Both the position numbers and the translations under genes were made by a program. From an uncultured Prevotellaceae bacterium (GTDB taxonomy: Bacteria; Bacteroidota; Bacteroidia; Bacteroidales; Bacteroidaceae), in contig CALAVF010000206.1 of the NCBI GenBank assembly GCA_937892315.1, positions 1 to 8,937 of the forward strand: a DNA stretch of 8,937 nucleotides, in the 5' to 3' direction. Below are positions 1 to 7,745 of this stretch, piece by piece. Position 1 is the stretch's first letter. Each line of letters begins with the position of its first letter. The notes under the pieces are model-generated. The model worked only from the letters and a program-made list of their open reading frames with translations, was not told the DNA's origin and did no database searches.

Positions 1-2928
1 AACATCAGCCACGACCTTCGTACCCCGCTGGGTGCCGTTACGGGCTTCTCTTCTCTGTTGACGATGCCTGGCATGACGTTTGAAGAAGGCGAGCGTGAAC
101 AATATGGTGAGATTATTCATCAGAATACAGACATGATTCTGAACATGATAGACAGTGTGATGGAAAAGGCACAGATGGATACCAGCGAACTGGAAATCCT
201 TCAAAAGCCTGTATCTGTACACAAGTTGGTTGGCGAGTGCTACAACACCAACCGCATTATTGCTCCAACCCATTTGAAGTTTATCTTGGAAGAGGCAGAC
301 CCCGACACGACGATTAACATCGACTTGACACGTACCAAGCAGGTGGTCAACAACTTCTTGAGCAATGCTTTCAAGTTTACGACCGAAGGCAGCATCACAT
401 TGGGTTGGCAATATGTGGAAGGCACTGACCAGATAGAAGTCTATGTACGGGATACGGGAATTGGTGTTGAACCAGAAAAGCAGGCAGGCTTGTTTGAACG
501 CTATATCAAGGTGAATGAGACAGATAGAGGTACAGGCCTCGGCTTGAACATCAGTAAGTCCATTATTGAAAAGCAGGGTGGTACGATTGGCGTAGAAAGT
601 GAGTTTGGAAAGGGCAGTAAGTTCTTCTTCCGTCTGTCTCAGTTTGTACAGTGCTTGTTGCTTCTCTTTACCATTGGAATGGGTTTGCTGCTCCCGTCTT
701 CATGTACACCAGGACATTTTAGTGAGATGAAAGACGCCAAGGTGCTGGTTGTGCATAGTTACAATAAGATGTATCTTCCTTATCGAGATTTCAATGACCA
801 GTTGGCACAAACCTTTAACAAGAATGACGTTAGCGTCAGCATGAGGCATCTTTATCTGAATCAGGACGACCCTGCAGAGGGCACCGTGGACTTGTTCTTG
901 GAGATGAAAGACTCTTTGGCTCGAACAGGGTGGACTCCCGATGTGATTTTGACGGAAGGCGACCGTGCCACTTATCAGTTCCTGATGTGGAATGAAAAGG
1001 GCGTGTTGGATAGTTTGGAGAATGTTCTTGTTGTGTGTGGCTCGTTGCATCACCCAGATTGGAAATTGATCAGAAAGCACCACAACATTGTGGCGATTGG
1101 TGACCCGATAGATTATTGTGCCAATATCAATTTGGCAGTGGAGATGTTTGGCAAGAATTGCGTGGAAATAGAACTTGACCATTTCCATCAAGATTCACTC
1201 ATACGCCAAGAGTTGCGTCAAGCCATTGCACGTCCTCCATATCTTGATGGCACTGATTTCCATTTGGATGATATTCGTGATGAGAAGTTCTCTACCATCT
1301 GGAAAGACAGTATTGTTGTTTTGGCATTCTCCACGGAGTCACCAGAGCATAATTCTCGCGACCTATACGACCGTGATACCGGTTATCGGAATTTGAGAAG
1401 CATCTACTTGCACTCATGGCTCTACCCATCTGTGTCGCTGAAGAAAGACATGTACAGTTCTTTCATCGTTGACAAGACGGGACGTCCTCAGTTCACGGCA
1501 GTGAAGGCGGACTTTGCAACAGGTGATGGCAGGTATCTTTGTGGATATTTTGCTGATTATCAAACGGTGGCAGATGATATGGCACGTGTGGCATCCGAAG
1601 TGCTGAAAGGTGCAGACCTTGCATCCTATGTGGGAATGACGCACCAAAAGCATTACTACATGGATTACCAGGCCATGCAGATGTTGGGGCTGAAATATAA
1701 TGATTATAAGAATCGCTTTATCATCAAGAATGCCCCCATCGAAAGCACGATGCCAGTGGTGTACTATGGTACGTGGTTGCTCATCGCTCTTGTCTTCTTG
1801 GGTGCAATCTTCTCTATCTTGCTGATTTTGCAGGCATGGAAAGACCGCAGTTCTCAGAAAATCATTAACGATGTTCAGCGTCGTGCCGAAATGCGAGAGT
1901 TGGCAATTCGGGGGGCAGATACCCGTTCTGTGCGTACCGAAGGCAATGTAAAAGATATCATTGCTCATATACATCCCGACCGTTCGGGCGATATCCCATT
2001 GATGATGCAGGCTCTTGACATCAAGGGAACCCACAATTATGAGATTTATGCAGACATCGAAGAAAATGGCATTTACCGCTGGTGGCAACTTCGCTTTGTG
2101 GTGATGATTGAAAAGGATGAGAAGCGTGTTGATGGTATTTTGATTAACATCGATGAAACCAAGCAGTATGAGGCAGACCTGAAGAAAGCCATGCGTCTGG
2201 CGGATGAAGCCAAGCAGAAAGAGAACTTTCTCACGACCATCAGTCATGAGATTCGTATTCCGCTCAATGCCGTCGTAGGTTTCTGCGATGTGCTGGTAAG
2301 TATGCCGGCAGAGTCTTTCACTCCTGAAGAATTGGCAGAATACAGCAAGATTATCAAGGCGAACAATGGTAGTCTTTCTACGATGATTGAAGACATCTTG
2401 ATGTTCTCACGCATCGAGAGTGGACGCATTCAGTATGTGAAAGACGTGTTCGACGCTGCCGATTTGGTGAGAGAGTTGAGTTCCGAATGGAGCGACATCA
2501 TGCCAGACGGAGTACAGTTCTTGATTGTCGATTCTGTGCATGGCGTGGTGGTCAAAAACGACCGTGTGCGTGTGAAGTACATTCTGAATCAGTTCGTTAG
2601 CAATGCCGTGAAGTTTACCAAGCAAGGTGTTATTGTGCTGGGGGCTACGGCTCATCTGAATGACCGAAAGGTTGAATTCTTCGTGAACGATTCTGGATGT
2701 GGAATACCGCTGGAAGACCAGCATCGCACATTTGAATTGTTCTGGAAAGGCAATGATTTCATCCCTGGTTTGGGACTAGGCTTGAATGTGGCACAGAAAC
2801 TCGCTGATGGCATGGGATTGACCTTAGGCGTGGAGAGTTTGGAGAAGTTTGGTTCTAAATTCTCTCTCTATGCCGATGCCGAGTTTACGATTCATGAAGA
2901 AGACGATGCTGAAGGGACACGGGGATGA
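1..2928 (+). CDS. Tandem (double-core) sensor histidine kinase, 5'-truncated
   Basis: The frame is open from base 1, so the N-terminus is missing; 975 codons are visible. Core 1: H-box NISHDLRTPL (His4), N-box around Asn122, G1 box DTGIG at 151-155, G2 box GTGLGL at 177-182, ending near residue 214. A hydrophobic segment (about 215-235, ending LLPSSC) leads into a likely periplasmic domain, about 245-585, resembling ABC-type substrate-binding sensor domains (starts DAKVLVVHSY). A second membrane segment (about 586-611) is followed by a PAS-like linker (HPDRSGDI…YRWWQLRF) and a helical stretch. Core 2: His749 in TISHEIRIPL, N-box Asn868, G1 DSGCGI at 897, G2 GLGLGL at 923. Topology is consistent: both kinase cores are cytoplasmic and the sensor is outside. 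No receiver domain is present and no response regulator is in view. Core 2 has Ile at H+4, where Thr/Asn is usual. The last 23 bases overlap cobD. Kinase identity is secure; the ligand is unknown. Confidence 0.9.
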   Translation, partial: NISHDLRTPLGAVTGFSSLLTMPGMTFEEGEREQYGEIIHQNTDMILNMIDSVMEKAQMDTSELEILQKPVSVHKLVGECYNTNRIIAPTHLKFILEEADPDTTINIDLTRTKQVVNNFLSNAFKFTTEGSITLGWQYVEGTDQIEVYVRDTGIGVEPEKQAGLFERYIKVNETDRGTGLGLNISKSIIEKQGGTIGVESEFGKGSKFFFRLSQFVQCLLLLFTIGMGLLLPSSCTPGHFSEMKDAKVLVVHSYNKMYLPYRDFNDQLAQTFNKNDVSVSMRHLYLNQDDPAEGTVDLFLEMKDSLARTGWTPDVILTEGDRATYQFLMWNEKGVLDSLENVLVVCGSLHHPDWKLIRKHHNIVAIGDPIDYCANINLAVEMFGKNCVEIELDHFHQDSLIRQELRQAIARPPYLDGTDFHLDDIRDEKFSTIWKDSIVVLAFSTESPEHNSRDLYDRDTGYRNLRSIYLHSWLYPSVSLKKDMYSSFIVDKTGRPQFTAVKADFATGDGRYLCGYFADYQTVADDMARVASEVLKGADLASYVGMTHQKHYYMDYQAMQMLGLKYNDYKNRFIIKNAPIESTMPVVYYGTWLLIALVFLGAIFSILLILQAWKDRSSQKIINDVQRRAEMRELAIRGADTRSVRTEGNVKDIIAHIHPDRSGDIPLMMQALDIKGTHNYEIYADIEENGIYRWWQLRFVVMIEKDEKRVDGILINIDETKQYEADLKKAMRLADEAKQKENFLTTISHEIRIPLNAVVGFCDVLVSMPAESFTPEELAEYSKIIKANNGSLSTMIEDILMFSRIESGRIQYVKDVFDAADLVRELSSEWSDIMPDGVQFLIVDSVHGVVVKNDRVRVKYILNQFVSNAVKFTKQGVIVLGATAHLNDRKVEFFVNDSGCGIPLEDQHRTFELFWKGNDFIPGLGLGLNVAQKLADGMGLTLGVESLEKFGSKFSLYADAEFTIHEEDDAEGTRG
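640..705 (+). other. Fusion junction between kinase core 1 and the second kinase
   Basis: Core 1 ends in the usual way for a HATPase domain (FFFRLSQ). The next codons encode a hydrophobic run, FVQCLLLLFTIGMGLLLPSSC, which looks like the N-terminal signal or anchor of an independent sensor kinase. There is no stop codon and no frameshift between them. Gln214 is CAG (640-642), one transition away from TAG. In-frame candidate restarts are TTG at 655 and 658 and ATG at 679, but none has a convincing ribosome-binding site or a basic n-region. The segment most likely serves as an internal membrane helix. That two genes fused is inference. Confidence 0.6.
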
Positions 2929-3916
2929 TCAATACTTGTATAAAGACATTAGGCTGAATTTCAGTTCTAATGTCTTTCATCATTTTGACCACGAGGGCTT
3001 ATTTTGCCATCTTGCTGACCGATTGGATGATGTTGTGTCTTATCCAGAACCCACACCATTCTCTTTAGAATCAGAATTGGCAATGCTCTTGGACTTGACA
3101 CCCGAAGAACTTTGTGTTACGAGTGGTGCAACCGAAGCGATATATCTGATTGCTCAGACATTTCGCAGGAGCAAGACAGCCATCCTGCAGCCCACTTTTT
3201 CTGAATACGCTGATGCTTGTCGTTTGCACGAGCATCAGATTTCGTTTGTTTATGACATCGACCATCTTCCCGAACGGGCACAGATGGTGTGGCTATGCTG
3301 TCCCAATAATCCGACAGGCAGTGTATGGAATAAAGACCAATTGCTGCACTGCATTGTTTCCCATCAAGAACAGATTTTTATACTTGATGCCAGTTATGCA
3401 GCATTTACATTGGCGCCATTGATAACCCCTCATGAGGCGGCTGTTTTGCCCAATGTGTTGATGCTGCATAGCATGACAAAAGATTTCTCCATCCCAGGAC
3501 TTCGATTGGGCTATATTACTGGTTCCGAGACTCTTCTGCATCGTGTCCGTTTACAGCGTATGCCCTGGTCGGTCAATCAGGTGGCACTTGTGGCAGGACA
3601 CTATCTGTCGATGCACAAAGATGAATACGAAATCGACTTGACAGCCCTCATGGCTGAACGAGAACGTATGGCACAAGCCCTGACCGCATTGGGTTGTATC
3701 GAAGTTTGGCCAAGCGATACACATATTTTATTATGTAAACTTCGTTTTGGCAAGGCATCTGCACTGAAAGATTACCTTGCACGTGAGCGAGGCATTCTCA
3801 TTCGTGACGCGTCCAATTTTGAAGGCTTAGACGAGCGTTTCTTCCGTATTGCTGTACAGACCGAAGACGAAGATGATGAATTGCTGAAAGGCGTAATTGA
3901 TTGGTTAAGCGAGTGA
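2906..3916 (+). CDS. cobD: L-threonine-O-3-phosphate decarboxylase (CobD-type, PLP-dependent)
   Basis: Fold-type I PLP enzyme of the histidinol-phosphate aminotransferase superfamily. CobD decarboxylates threonine phosphate to (R)-1-amino-2-propanol O-2-phosphate, the linker of the cobalamin nucleotide loop. With the start at 2906 it is 336 aa, a normal length for CobD. The N-terminus MLKGHGDD followed by LNFSSN is typical of Bacteroidetes CobD. Visible features are CPNNPTG (132-138), DASYAAF (Asp161, Tyr164 near the cofactor), Schiff-base Lys192 in SMTKDFSIPGLRLGY with Arg200, and the carboxylate-binding Arg314 in FFRIAV. The frame is open upstream, with ATGs at 2849 and 2894, but family similarity begins at the 2906 ATG, preceded by purine-rich GAAGAAG. 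The gene overlaps the kinase by 23 bases and is followed after one base by cbiB, its pathway partner, which makes CobD much more likely than HisC. Naming follows Salmonella usage. Confidence 0.88.
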   Translation: MLKGHGDDQYLYKDIRLNFSSNVFHHFDHEGLFCHLADRLDDVVSYPEPTPFSLESELAMLLDLTPEELCVTSGATEAIYLIAQTFRRSKTAILQPTFSEYADACRLHEHQISFVYDIDHLPERAQMVWLCCPNNPTGSVWNKDQLLHCIVSHQEQIFILDASYAAFTLAPLITPHEAAVLPNVLMLHSMTKDFSIPGLRLGYITGSETLLHRVRLQRMPWSVNQVALVAGHYLSMHKDEYEIDLTALMAERERMAQALTALGCIEVWPSDTHILLCKLRFGKASALKDYLARERGILIRDASNFEGLDERFFRIAVQTEDEDDELLKGVIDWLSE

Positions 3917-3917
3917 T

Positions 3918-4946
3918 ATGGTACTGACAGCAATACTCCTCACGATTCTTCCGCTCCTTGTTGGCTGGCTGCTCGACTATTTCTTTGGCGACCCAGAGAA
4001 CTTGCCTCATCCCATCGTCTGGTTTGGTAAATGGATTGCGTGGGGTGAACGTAATCTCAATCATGGCGAACATCGAGTGTTGAAAGGGGCATTATTTGCC
4101 ATGAGCAGTGTCCTCTTGACCTTCTTCTTGACTCGGAGTTTTCTCCATCTGACTTATCTTCTCGCTCGCTATTGGACAGTTTTTTCCTACGTGCCATACG
4201 CAGCCTTCTTGCTCTATATGGTCGTTGCAAGCATCTTGGTTTTCTATTGTTTGGCAGGACACACCTTGCGAAAAGAAGTCCGAATGGTGTTTGAGGCGGT
4301 TGACCGCAGCGTGGAAGAGGGTAGAGCACAGGTCGCCCGCATCGTGGGGCGAGACACCCAAACGCTTTCCGCTCAGGAAGTGCGTACTGCTGCCCTCGAA
4401 ACCTTGGCTGAGAATCTTTCTGACGGAGTTGTTGCCCCGCTCTTTTGGTACTTGTTGTTAGGTGTTCCCGGCATGTTGGCATATAAGATGGTGAACACCC
4501 TTGATTCCATGATTGGCTATAAGACAGCACGTTACAAAGACTTTGGCAGTTGGGCTGCTCAGATGGACGATGTGGCAAATTATCTTCCTGCCCGCATCAC
4601 GGCACTGCTGATTCTTTGCTATTTTTGGTTGATGCAGCGACGTGGCAAGTATCTTCCCAGCCCTACTTCTTCGCCTTTCACCTTCAAGGAAGGGTGGGCA
4701 TTCATTCGGCAGTATGGTCCCCAACACGCATCTCCCAATAGCGGATGGCCAGAAGCGGCACTTGCCTACATTTTGAATTGTCGCTTTGGGGGCACTCACG
4801 ATTATTTTGGCGAAGAGGTTTACAAGCCTTATATCGGGCACAATCCTCGCCTTCTCAACACCTATGACATGAACATCTCCATAGCCACCTGTTTCGGAGC
4901 GGAATGTCTCATGTTATTGATTGTCATCTTATTATCTTTTATCTGA
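3918..4946 (+). CDS. cbiB: Adenosylcobinamide-phosphate synthase CbiB
   Basis: Integral membrane enzyme of 342 aa that condenses adenosylcobyric acid with aminopropanol phosphate, the CobD product, to give adenosylcobinamide phosphate. Family hallmarks are visible in order: an N-terminal hydrophobic helix with DYFFGDPENLPHPIVWFGK; transmembrane segments near 58-80 and 92-115; the loop with VGRDTQ, then ALETLAENLSDGVVAPLFWY; NTLDSMIGYKTARYKDFG; MDDVANYLPARIT; SPNSGWPEAALAY; and a C-terminal hydrophobic helix. Length and motifs are complete, so it is probably functional. It starts 2 bases past the cobD stop (TGATATG). Its own stop overlaps the symporter start. The gene is called cobD in the Pseudomonas nomenclature, not to be confused with the decarboxylase upstream. 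Other nucleotide-loop genes (cobU, cobS, cobT) are not in the window. Confidence 0.95.
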   Translation: MVLTAILLTILPLLVGWLLDYFFGDPENLPHPIVWFGKWIAWGERNLNHGEHRVLKGALFAMSSVLLTFFLTRSFLHLTYLLARYWTVFSYVPYAAFLLYMVVASILVFYCLAGHTLRKEVRMVFEAVDRSVEEGRAQVARIVGRDTQTLSAQEVRTAALETLAENLSDGVVAPLFWYLLLGVPGMLAYKMVNTLDSMIGYKTARYKDFGSWAAQMDDVANYLPARITALLILCYFWLMQRRGKYLPSPTSSPFTFKEGWAFIRQYGPQHASPNSGWPEAALAYILNCRFGGTHDYFGEEVYKPYIGHNPRLLNTYDMNISIATCFGAECLMLLIVILLSFI

Positions 4947-4948
4947 TG
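4944..4948 (+). other. TGATG stop/start overlap coupling cbiB to the symporter
   Basis: The cbiB stop TGA (4944-4946) shares its last base with an ATG at 4946-4948. This fixes the symporter start at 4946: the sequence that follows (MLVLATVILYF) is the first transmembrane helix, whereas the extra 14 residues from the upstream ATG at 4904 lie wholly inside cbiB. No Shine-Dalgarno-like sequence precedes it, so translational reinitiation is likely. Confidence 0.7.
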
Positions 4949-6361
4949 TTGGTGCTTGCAACGGTCATATTATATTTTGTAGTGTTGTTGCTTGTCTCAC
5001 ATCTTGTCGGCAAGAAGGGAGGCAATGATGCTTTCTTCAGCGGCAATCGGCAATCTCCGTGGCCATTAGTTGCTTTCGGCATGATAGGAGCCAGCATTTC
5101 TGGTTTGACCTTTATCGGAGTGCCGGGGTGGGTGATGGGTATCGACATGACCTATATGCAGATGTGCATCGGTTTCTTCTTTGGTTATCTGTTGGTCGCC
5201 TTTGTCCTTCTGCCGCTTTATTATAAGCATCGGCTCACCTCTATTTACACCTATCTTGACCATCGTTTCGGCAGGACGAGTTACAAGACTGGCTCTTCTT
5301 TCTTCATTCTCAGCAAGTTGTTAGGTGCCGCCGCCAAGTTCTATGTGGTGTGCCAGATTTTGCAAACCTGTTTGGCAGACGTCTTCCCTATACCTTATTC
5401 GTTGACTGTGATTGGTACGCTTTTTCTCATTTGGCTCTACACCCGTCGCGGCGGCATACGTACTTTAGTATGGACCGATTTCATGCAGACCTTTTGCCTC
5501 TTGCTTGCCCTTGTCCTCATTTTGCTGAAAGTGGCAGAAATGCTCAATCTGAATTTTGCCGAAGCCATGACTGCCGTATGGAACGACCCCCATTCACGAA
5601 TGTTCGAGTTTCAGAATTTTGCCTCCAAGCAGAACTTTTGGAAACAATTCCTTTCAGGCATCTTCATTGTGGTCGTGATGACGGGGCTTGACCAAGACAT
5701 GATGCAGAAGAACCTCACTTGCAAGGACTTACGTTCTGCACAGAAAGATATGTGCTCTTATGGCATCCTCTTTGCCCCTGTCAACTTCTTGTTTCTTTCG
5801 CTTGGCATTCTGCTCATCATGCTATACCAGCAACTTGGGATGCCATTGCCCGCAAAAGGTGACAACCTTCTTTCTGATATCGTACTGGGCGGAACGATGG
5901 GCACCGCGTGCCTCATCTTCTTCACCATCGGTGTCATTGCCAGTGCATTTTCCTCTGCCGATTCTGCCATGACAGCCCTCACCACCAGTTTCTGTATAGA
6001 CATCTTGGGCAAGGAAAAAGATGAAAAGACTCGCAAACTGGTACATTTAGGCATGTTTGTGGCATTGGTCATCGTCACTCTTGCTTTCAATGCCATCGGC
6101 TCAGGCAGTGTGATGGATTTGATATACACCTTAGTATCATACACCTATGGTCCTCTTCTCGGACTTTTCGCTTTTGGAATGTTCACCCATCGCCAACCAC
6201 GCGAACGGTGGGTTCCCTATATCGCCATTGCTTCCCCCCTCATCTGCTATGCCATCGATGTGAGCGTGTTTCAGTTGACTGGTTATAAGTTTGGCTATGA
6301 GATGTTAATGTTCAATGGATTGCTTACCTTTATCGGATTACTGACAGTATCAAGAAAATGA
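4946..6361 (+). CDS. Sodium:solute symporter (SSS family)
   Basis: 471-aa inner-membrane carrier of the SSS (SLC5-like, LeuT-fold) family. About 13 hydrophobic segments can be counted, the usual number. Family signatures include the first helix followed by GGNDAFFSGNRQSPW, the broken second helix with GMIGASISGLTFIGVPG, the TRRGGIRTLVWTDFMQ segment, the GLDQDMMQKNL loop, and VIASAFSSADSAMTALTTSF, whose serines correspond to the Na2-site region of vSGLT-type proteins. The substrate cannot be read from sequence; SSS members carry sugars, amino acids, nucleosides, vitamins and organic acids. Position between cbiB and the methyltransferase, with overlapping start and stop codons at both ends, shows co-translation but does not prove a cobalamin role. 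A substrate linked to the pathway, or an unrelated passenger, are both possible. Confidence 0.88.
   Translation: MLVLATVILYFVVLLLVSHLVGKKGGNDAFFSGNRQSPWPLVAFGMIGASISGLTFIGVPGWVMGIDMTYMQMCIGFFFGYLLVAFVLLPLYYKHRLTSIYTYLDHRFGRTSYKTGSSFFILSKLLGAAAKFYVVCQILQTCLADVFPIPYSLTVIGTLFLIWLYTRRGGIRTLVWTDFMQTFCLLLALVLILLKVAEMLNLNFAEAMTAVWNDPHSRMFEFQNFASKQNFWKQFLSGIFIVVVMTGLDQDMMQKNLTCKDLRSAQKDMCSYGILFAPVNFLFLSLGILLIMLYQQLGMPLPAKGDNLLSDIVLGGTMGTACLIFFTIGVIASAFSSADSAMTALTTSFCIDILGKEKDEKTRKLVHLGMFVALVIVTLAFNAIGSGSVMDLIYTLVSYTYGPLLGLFAFGMFTHRQPRERWVPYIAIASPLICYAIDVSVFQLTGYKFGYEMLMFNGLLTFIGLLTVSRK
6358..6361 (+). other. ATGA stop/start overlap coupling the symporter to the methyltransferase
   Basis: The symporter stop TGA (6359-6361) lies within ATGA, whose ATG (6358) begins MKFIDLFAGLGGF. 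Methyltransferase motif I starts three residues in, so this start is well supported and no extra N-terminal sequence is expected. Confidence 0.75.
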
Positions 6362-7713
6362 AATTTATAGATTTATTTGCAGGTCTTGGAGGCTTTCATC
6401 TCGCCTTGTCACGTTTGGGGCATGAGTGTGTCTTTGCTTCCGAAATCAAGCCGAAGTTGCAGAAACTCTACAAAATCAACTTCCCCAATGTGCCGATACA
6501 TGGCGACATCACGAAGATTCGTGTCGAGGACATTCCTGCCCACGACATCCTTTGTGGCGGCTTCCCTTGCCAACCCTTCTCTTTTTCAGGCAAGAAGCAA
6601 GGCTTTGAGGATGAACTGGGGCGTGGCAACCTCTTTGATGAAATTTACAGAGTTTTGAAATATCACCATCCTAAGTACATCTTCCTCGAAAATGTCTCTG
6701 CCCTCCCTGGGCATGATGGTGGACGCACATGGACCGTCATTCAGCAGAAACTCGATGCTTTAGGTTATGACTTTGACGGACGAGTGTTTTCTCCTCACGA
6801 GTTTGGCATTCCTCAGCATCGTCCACGTTTCTACATCGTTGGCATTCTCCGTTCCGACGAGAATCCTCATCCCCTCCGCAGATTTCACTTTCCGCAACCT
6901 GACGAAAAACTCGTCAGCGATGTGCGTACCATTGTTGACCCTACCGACAACGATGGTCTTCAACCCGTTCGCCGAGGGCTTCATCCTGTGTTCGATGCGT
7001 GGCAAGAGTTTGTTTACAATGTGACCAAACGAGACGGCTACATGCCTTCCCACTGCATTTTCACGATGGAGTTCGGTGCCGACTACGAGTTTGAGGATAC
7101 GCCACCGGCTTTCCAACCTGTCGAACGGCTGAGAGGCCATCGTGGTGCCTACGGCAAAGTGCTCGAAGGTGATACGATGGAGGATTTGATTGCCGACCTC
7201 CCTTTCTACATGCAAAAGACCAAGTACGAAGATACTTATCCAGAATTCAAGAAAGTGCTGATTCGCCAGAATCGCGACATGTATCAACGTCACAAAGACT
7301 GGATTGACCCTTGGCTCAAGAAGATTTTACCTTATCCTCGCACCCAACGAATGCTCGAATGGAGCACCAACCAAGATTGGGATTTCCGCCATCATGTCAT
7401 TCAACTTCGTCCTTCTGGCATCCGCATCCGTTCGATGAATTACGTTCCTACCATCACCCTTTGTACCACCGCCACCCCCATTCTTCCGTGGGTTCCGTTC
7501 CCTCCCGAGGGGGCTGTCGATAAGAAGGGGCGTCCATACAAGCCCGAAGATTTTCGTTGGGGACGATACATCTCCCATAACGAGGCGGCACGCATCCAAT
7601 CGATGCAGGAACTCAGTTACCAGGGTCTTTCTCGTGTGCAGAAGTTCAAAGCCCTCGGCAATGCGGTCAATGTCGATGTCGTGGAAATGATTGCTCGAAG
7701 GCTGATTAAGTAA
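6358..7713 (+). CDS. DNA (cytosine-5-)-methyltransferase
   Basis: 451-aa C5-cytosine methyltransferase that transfers methyl from S-adenosylmethionine to a target cytosine in DNA. Motif I is DLFAGLGGF (5-13); motif IV is GGFPCQPFS with catalytic Cys71; motif VI is ENV (111-113); motif VIII is QHRPR (153-157); motif X is ALGNAVNVDVVEMIARRL (432-449). About 230 residues between motif VIII and the C-terminal motifs form the target-recognition region, long enough for a normal monospecific enzyme; the recognition sequence cannot be read from it. All catalytic motifs are present, so it is probably active. No restriction endonuclease, Vsr nuclease or control protein is in the window: upstream lies the overlapping symporter, downstream a convergent gene. 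It is therefore a solitary methyltransferase as far as can be seen. It ends the plus-strand operon, with a possible terminator right after its stop. Confidence 0.95.
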   Translation: MKFIDLFAGLGGFHLALSRLGHECVFASEIKPKLQKLYKINFPNVPIHGDITKIRVEDIPAHDILCGGFPCQPFSFSGKKQGFEDELGRGNLFDEIYRVLKYHHPKYIFLENVSALPGHDGGRTWTVIQQKLDALGYDFDGRVFSPHEFGIPQHRPRFYIVGILRSDENPHPLRRFHFPQPDEKLVSDVRTIVDPTDNDGLQPVRRGLHPVFDAWQEFVYNVTKRDGYMPSHCIFTMEFGADYEFEDTPPAFQPVERLRGHRGAYGKVLEGDTMEDLIADLPFYMQKTKYEDTYPEFKKVLIRQNRDMYQRHKDWIDPWLKKILPYPRTQRMLEWSTNQDWDFRHHVIQLRPSGIRIRSMNYVPTITLCTTATPILPWVPFPPEGAVDKKGRPYKPEDFRWGRYISHNEAARIQSMQELSYQGLSRVQKFKALGNAVNVDVVEMIARRLIK

Positions 7714-7717
7714 ATAG

Positions 7718-7745
7718 AGAGTGAAGATTCTTCATTCTTCACTCT
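7718..7745. terminator. Possible bidirectional Rho-independent terminator between convergent genes
   Basis: A perfect 10-bp inverted repeat, AGAGTGAAGA (7718-7727) and TCTTCACTCT (7736-7745), surrounds an 8-base loop. It starts 5 bases past the methyltransferase stop. The plus-strand transcript continues into a pyrimidine-rich tail (TCATTCTTCATTTCC). On the minus strand the stem is followed by CTATTTACTT, so it could also serve the DUF5715 gene. The stem is only 40% GC and neither tail is a clean U-run, so the call is tentative. Its right arm lies inside the heptad repeat. Confidence 0.4.

Noticed and set aside
1414..2247. Long open frame (277 codons) on the minus strand opposite the second kinase
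   Set aside because: The plus-strand frame has clear kinase motifs throughout. The antisense product is rich in His, Ile and Leu without recognisable domains, as expected for a shadow frame.
2849..2905. Upstream ATGs at 2849 and 2894 as the cobD start
   Set aside because: They add residues encoded inside the kinase's HATPase domain. CobD similarity begins at MLKGHGDD (2906).
2881..2940. Cobalamin riboswitch before cobD
   Set aside because: The kinase coding sequence runs through the region, there is no untranslated leader, and no B12-box-like sequence was seen. Any riboswitch would have to lie upstream of the window.
6358..7713. Methyltransferase as recently transferred DNA based on its C-rich coding strand
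   Set aside because: By eye the adjacent symporter shows a similar shift toward C-ending codons relative to the kinase, so the composition is not specific to this gene.
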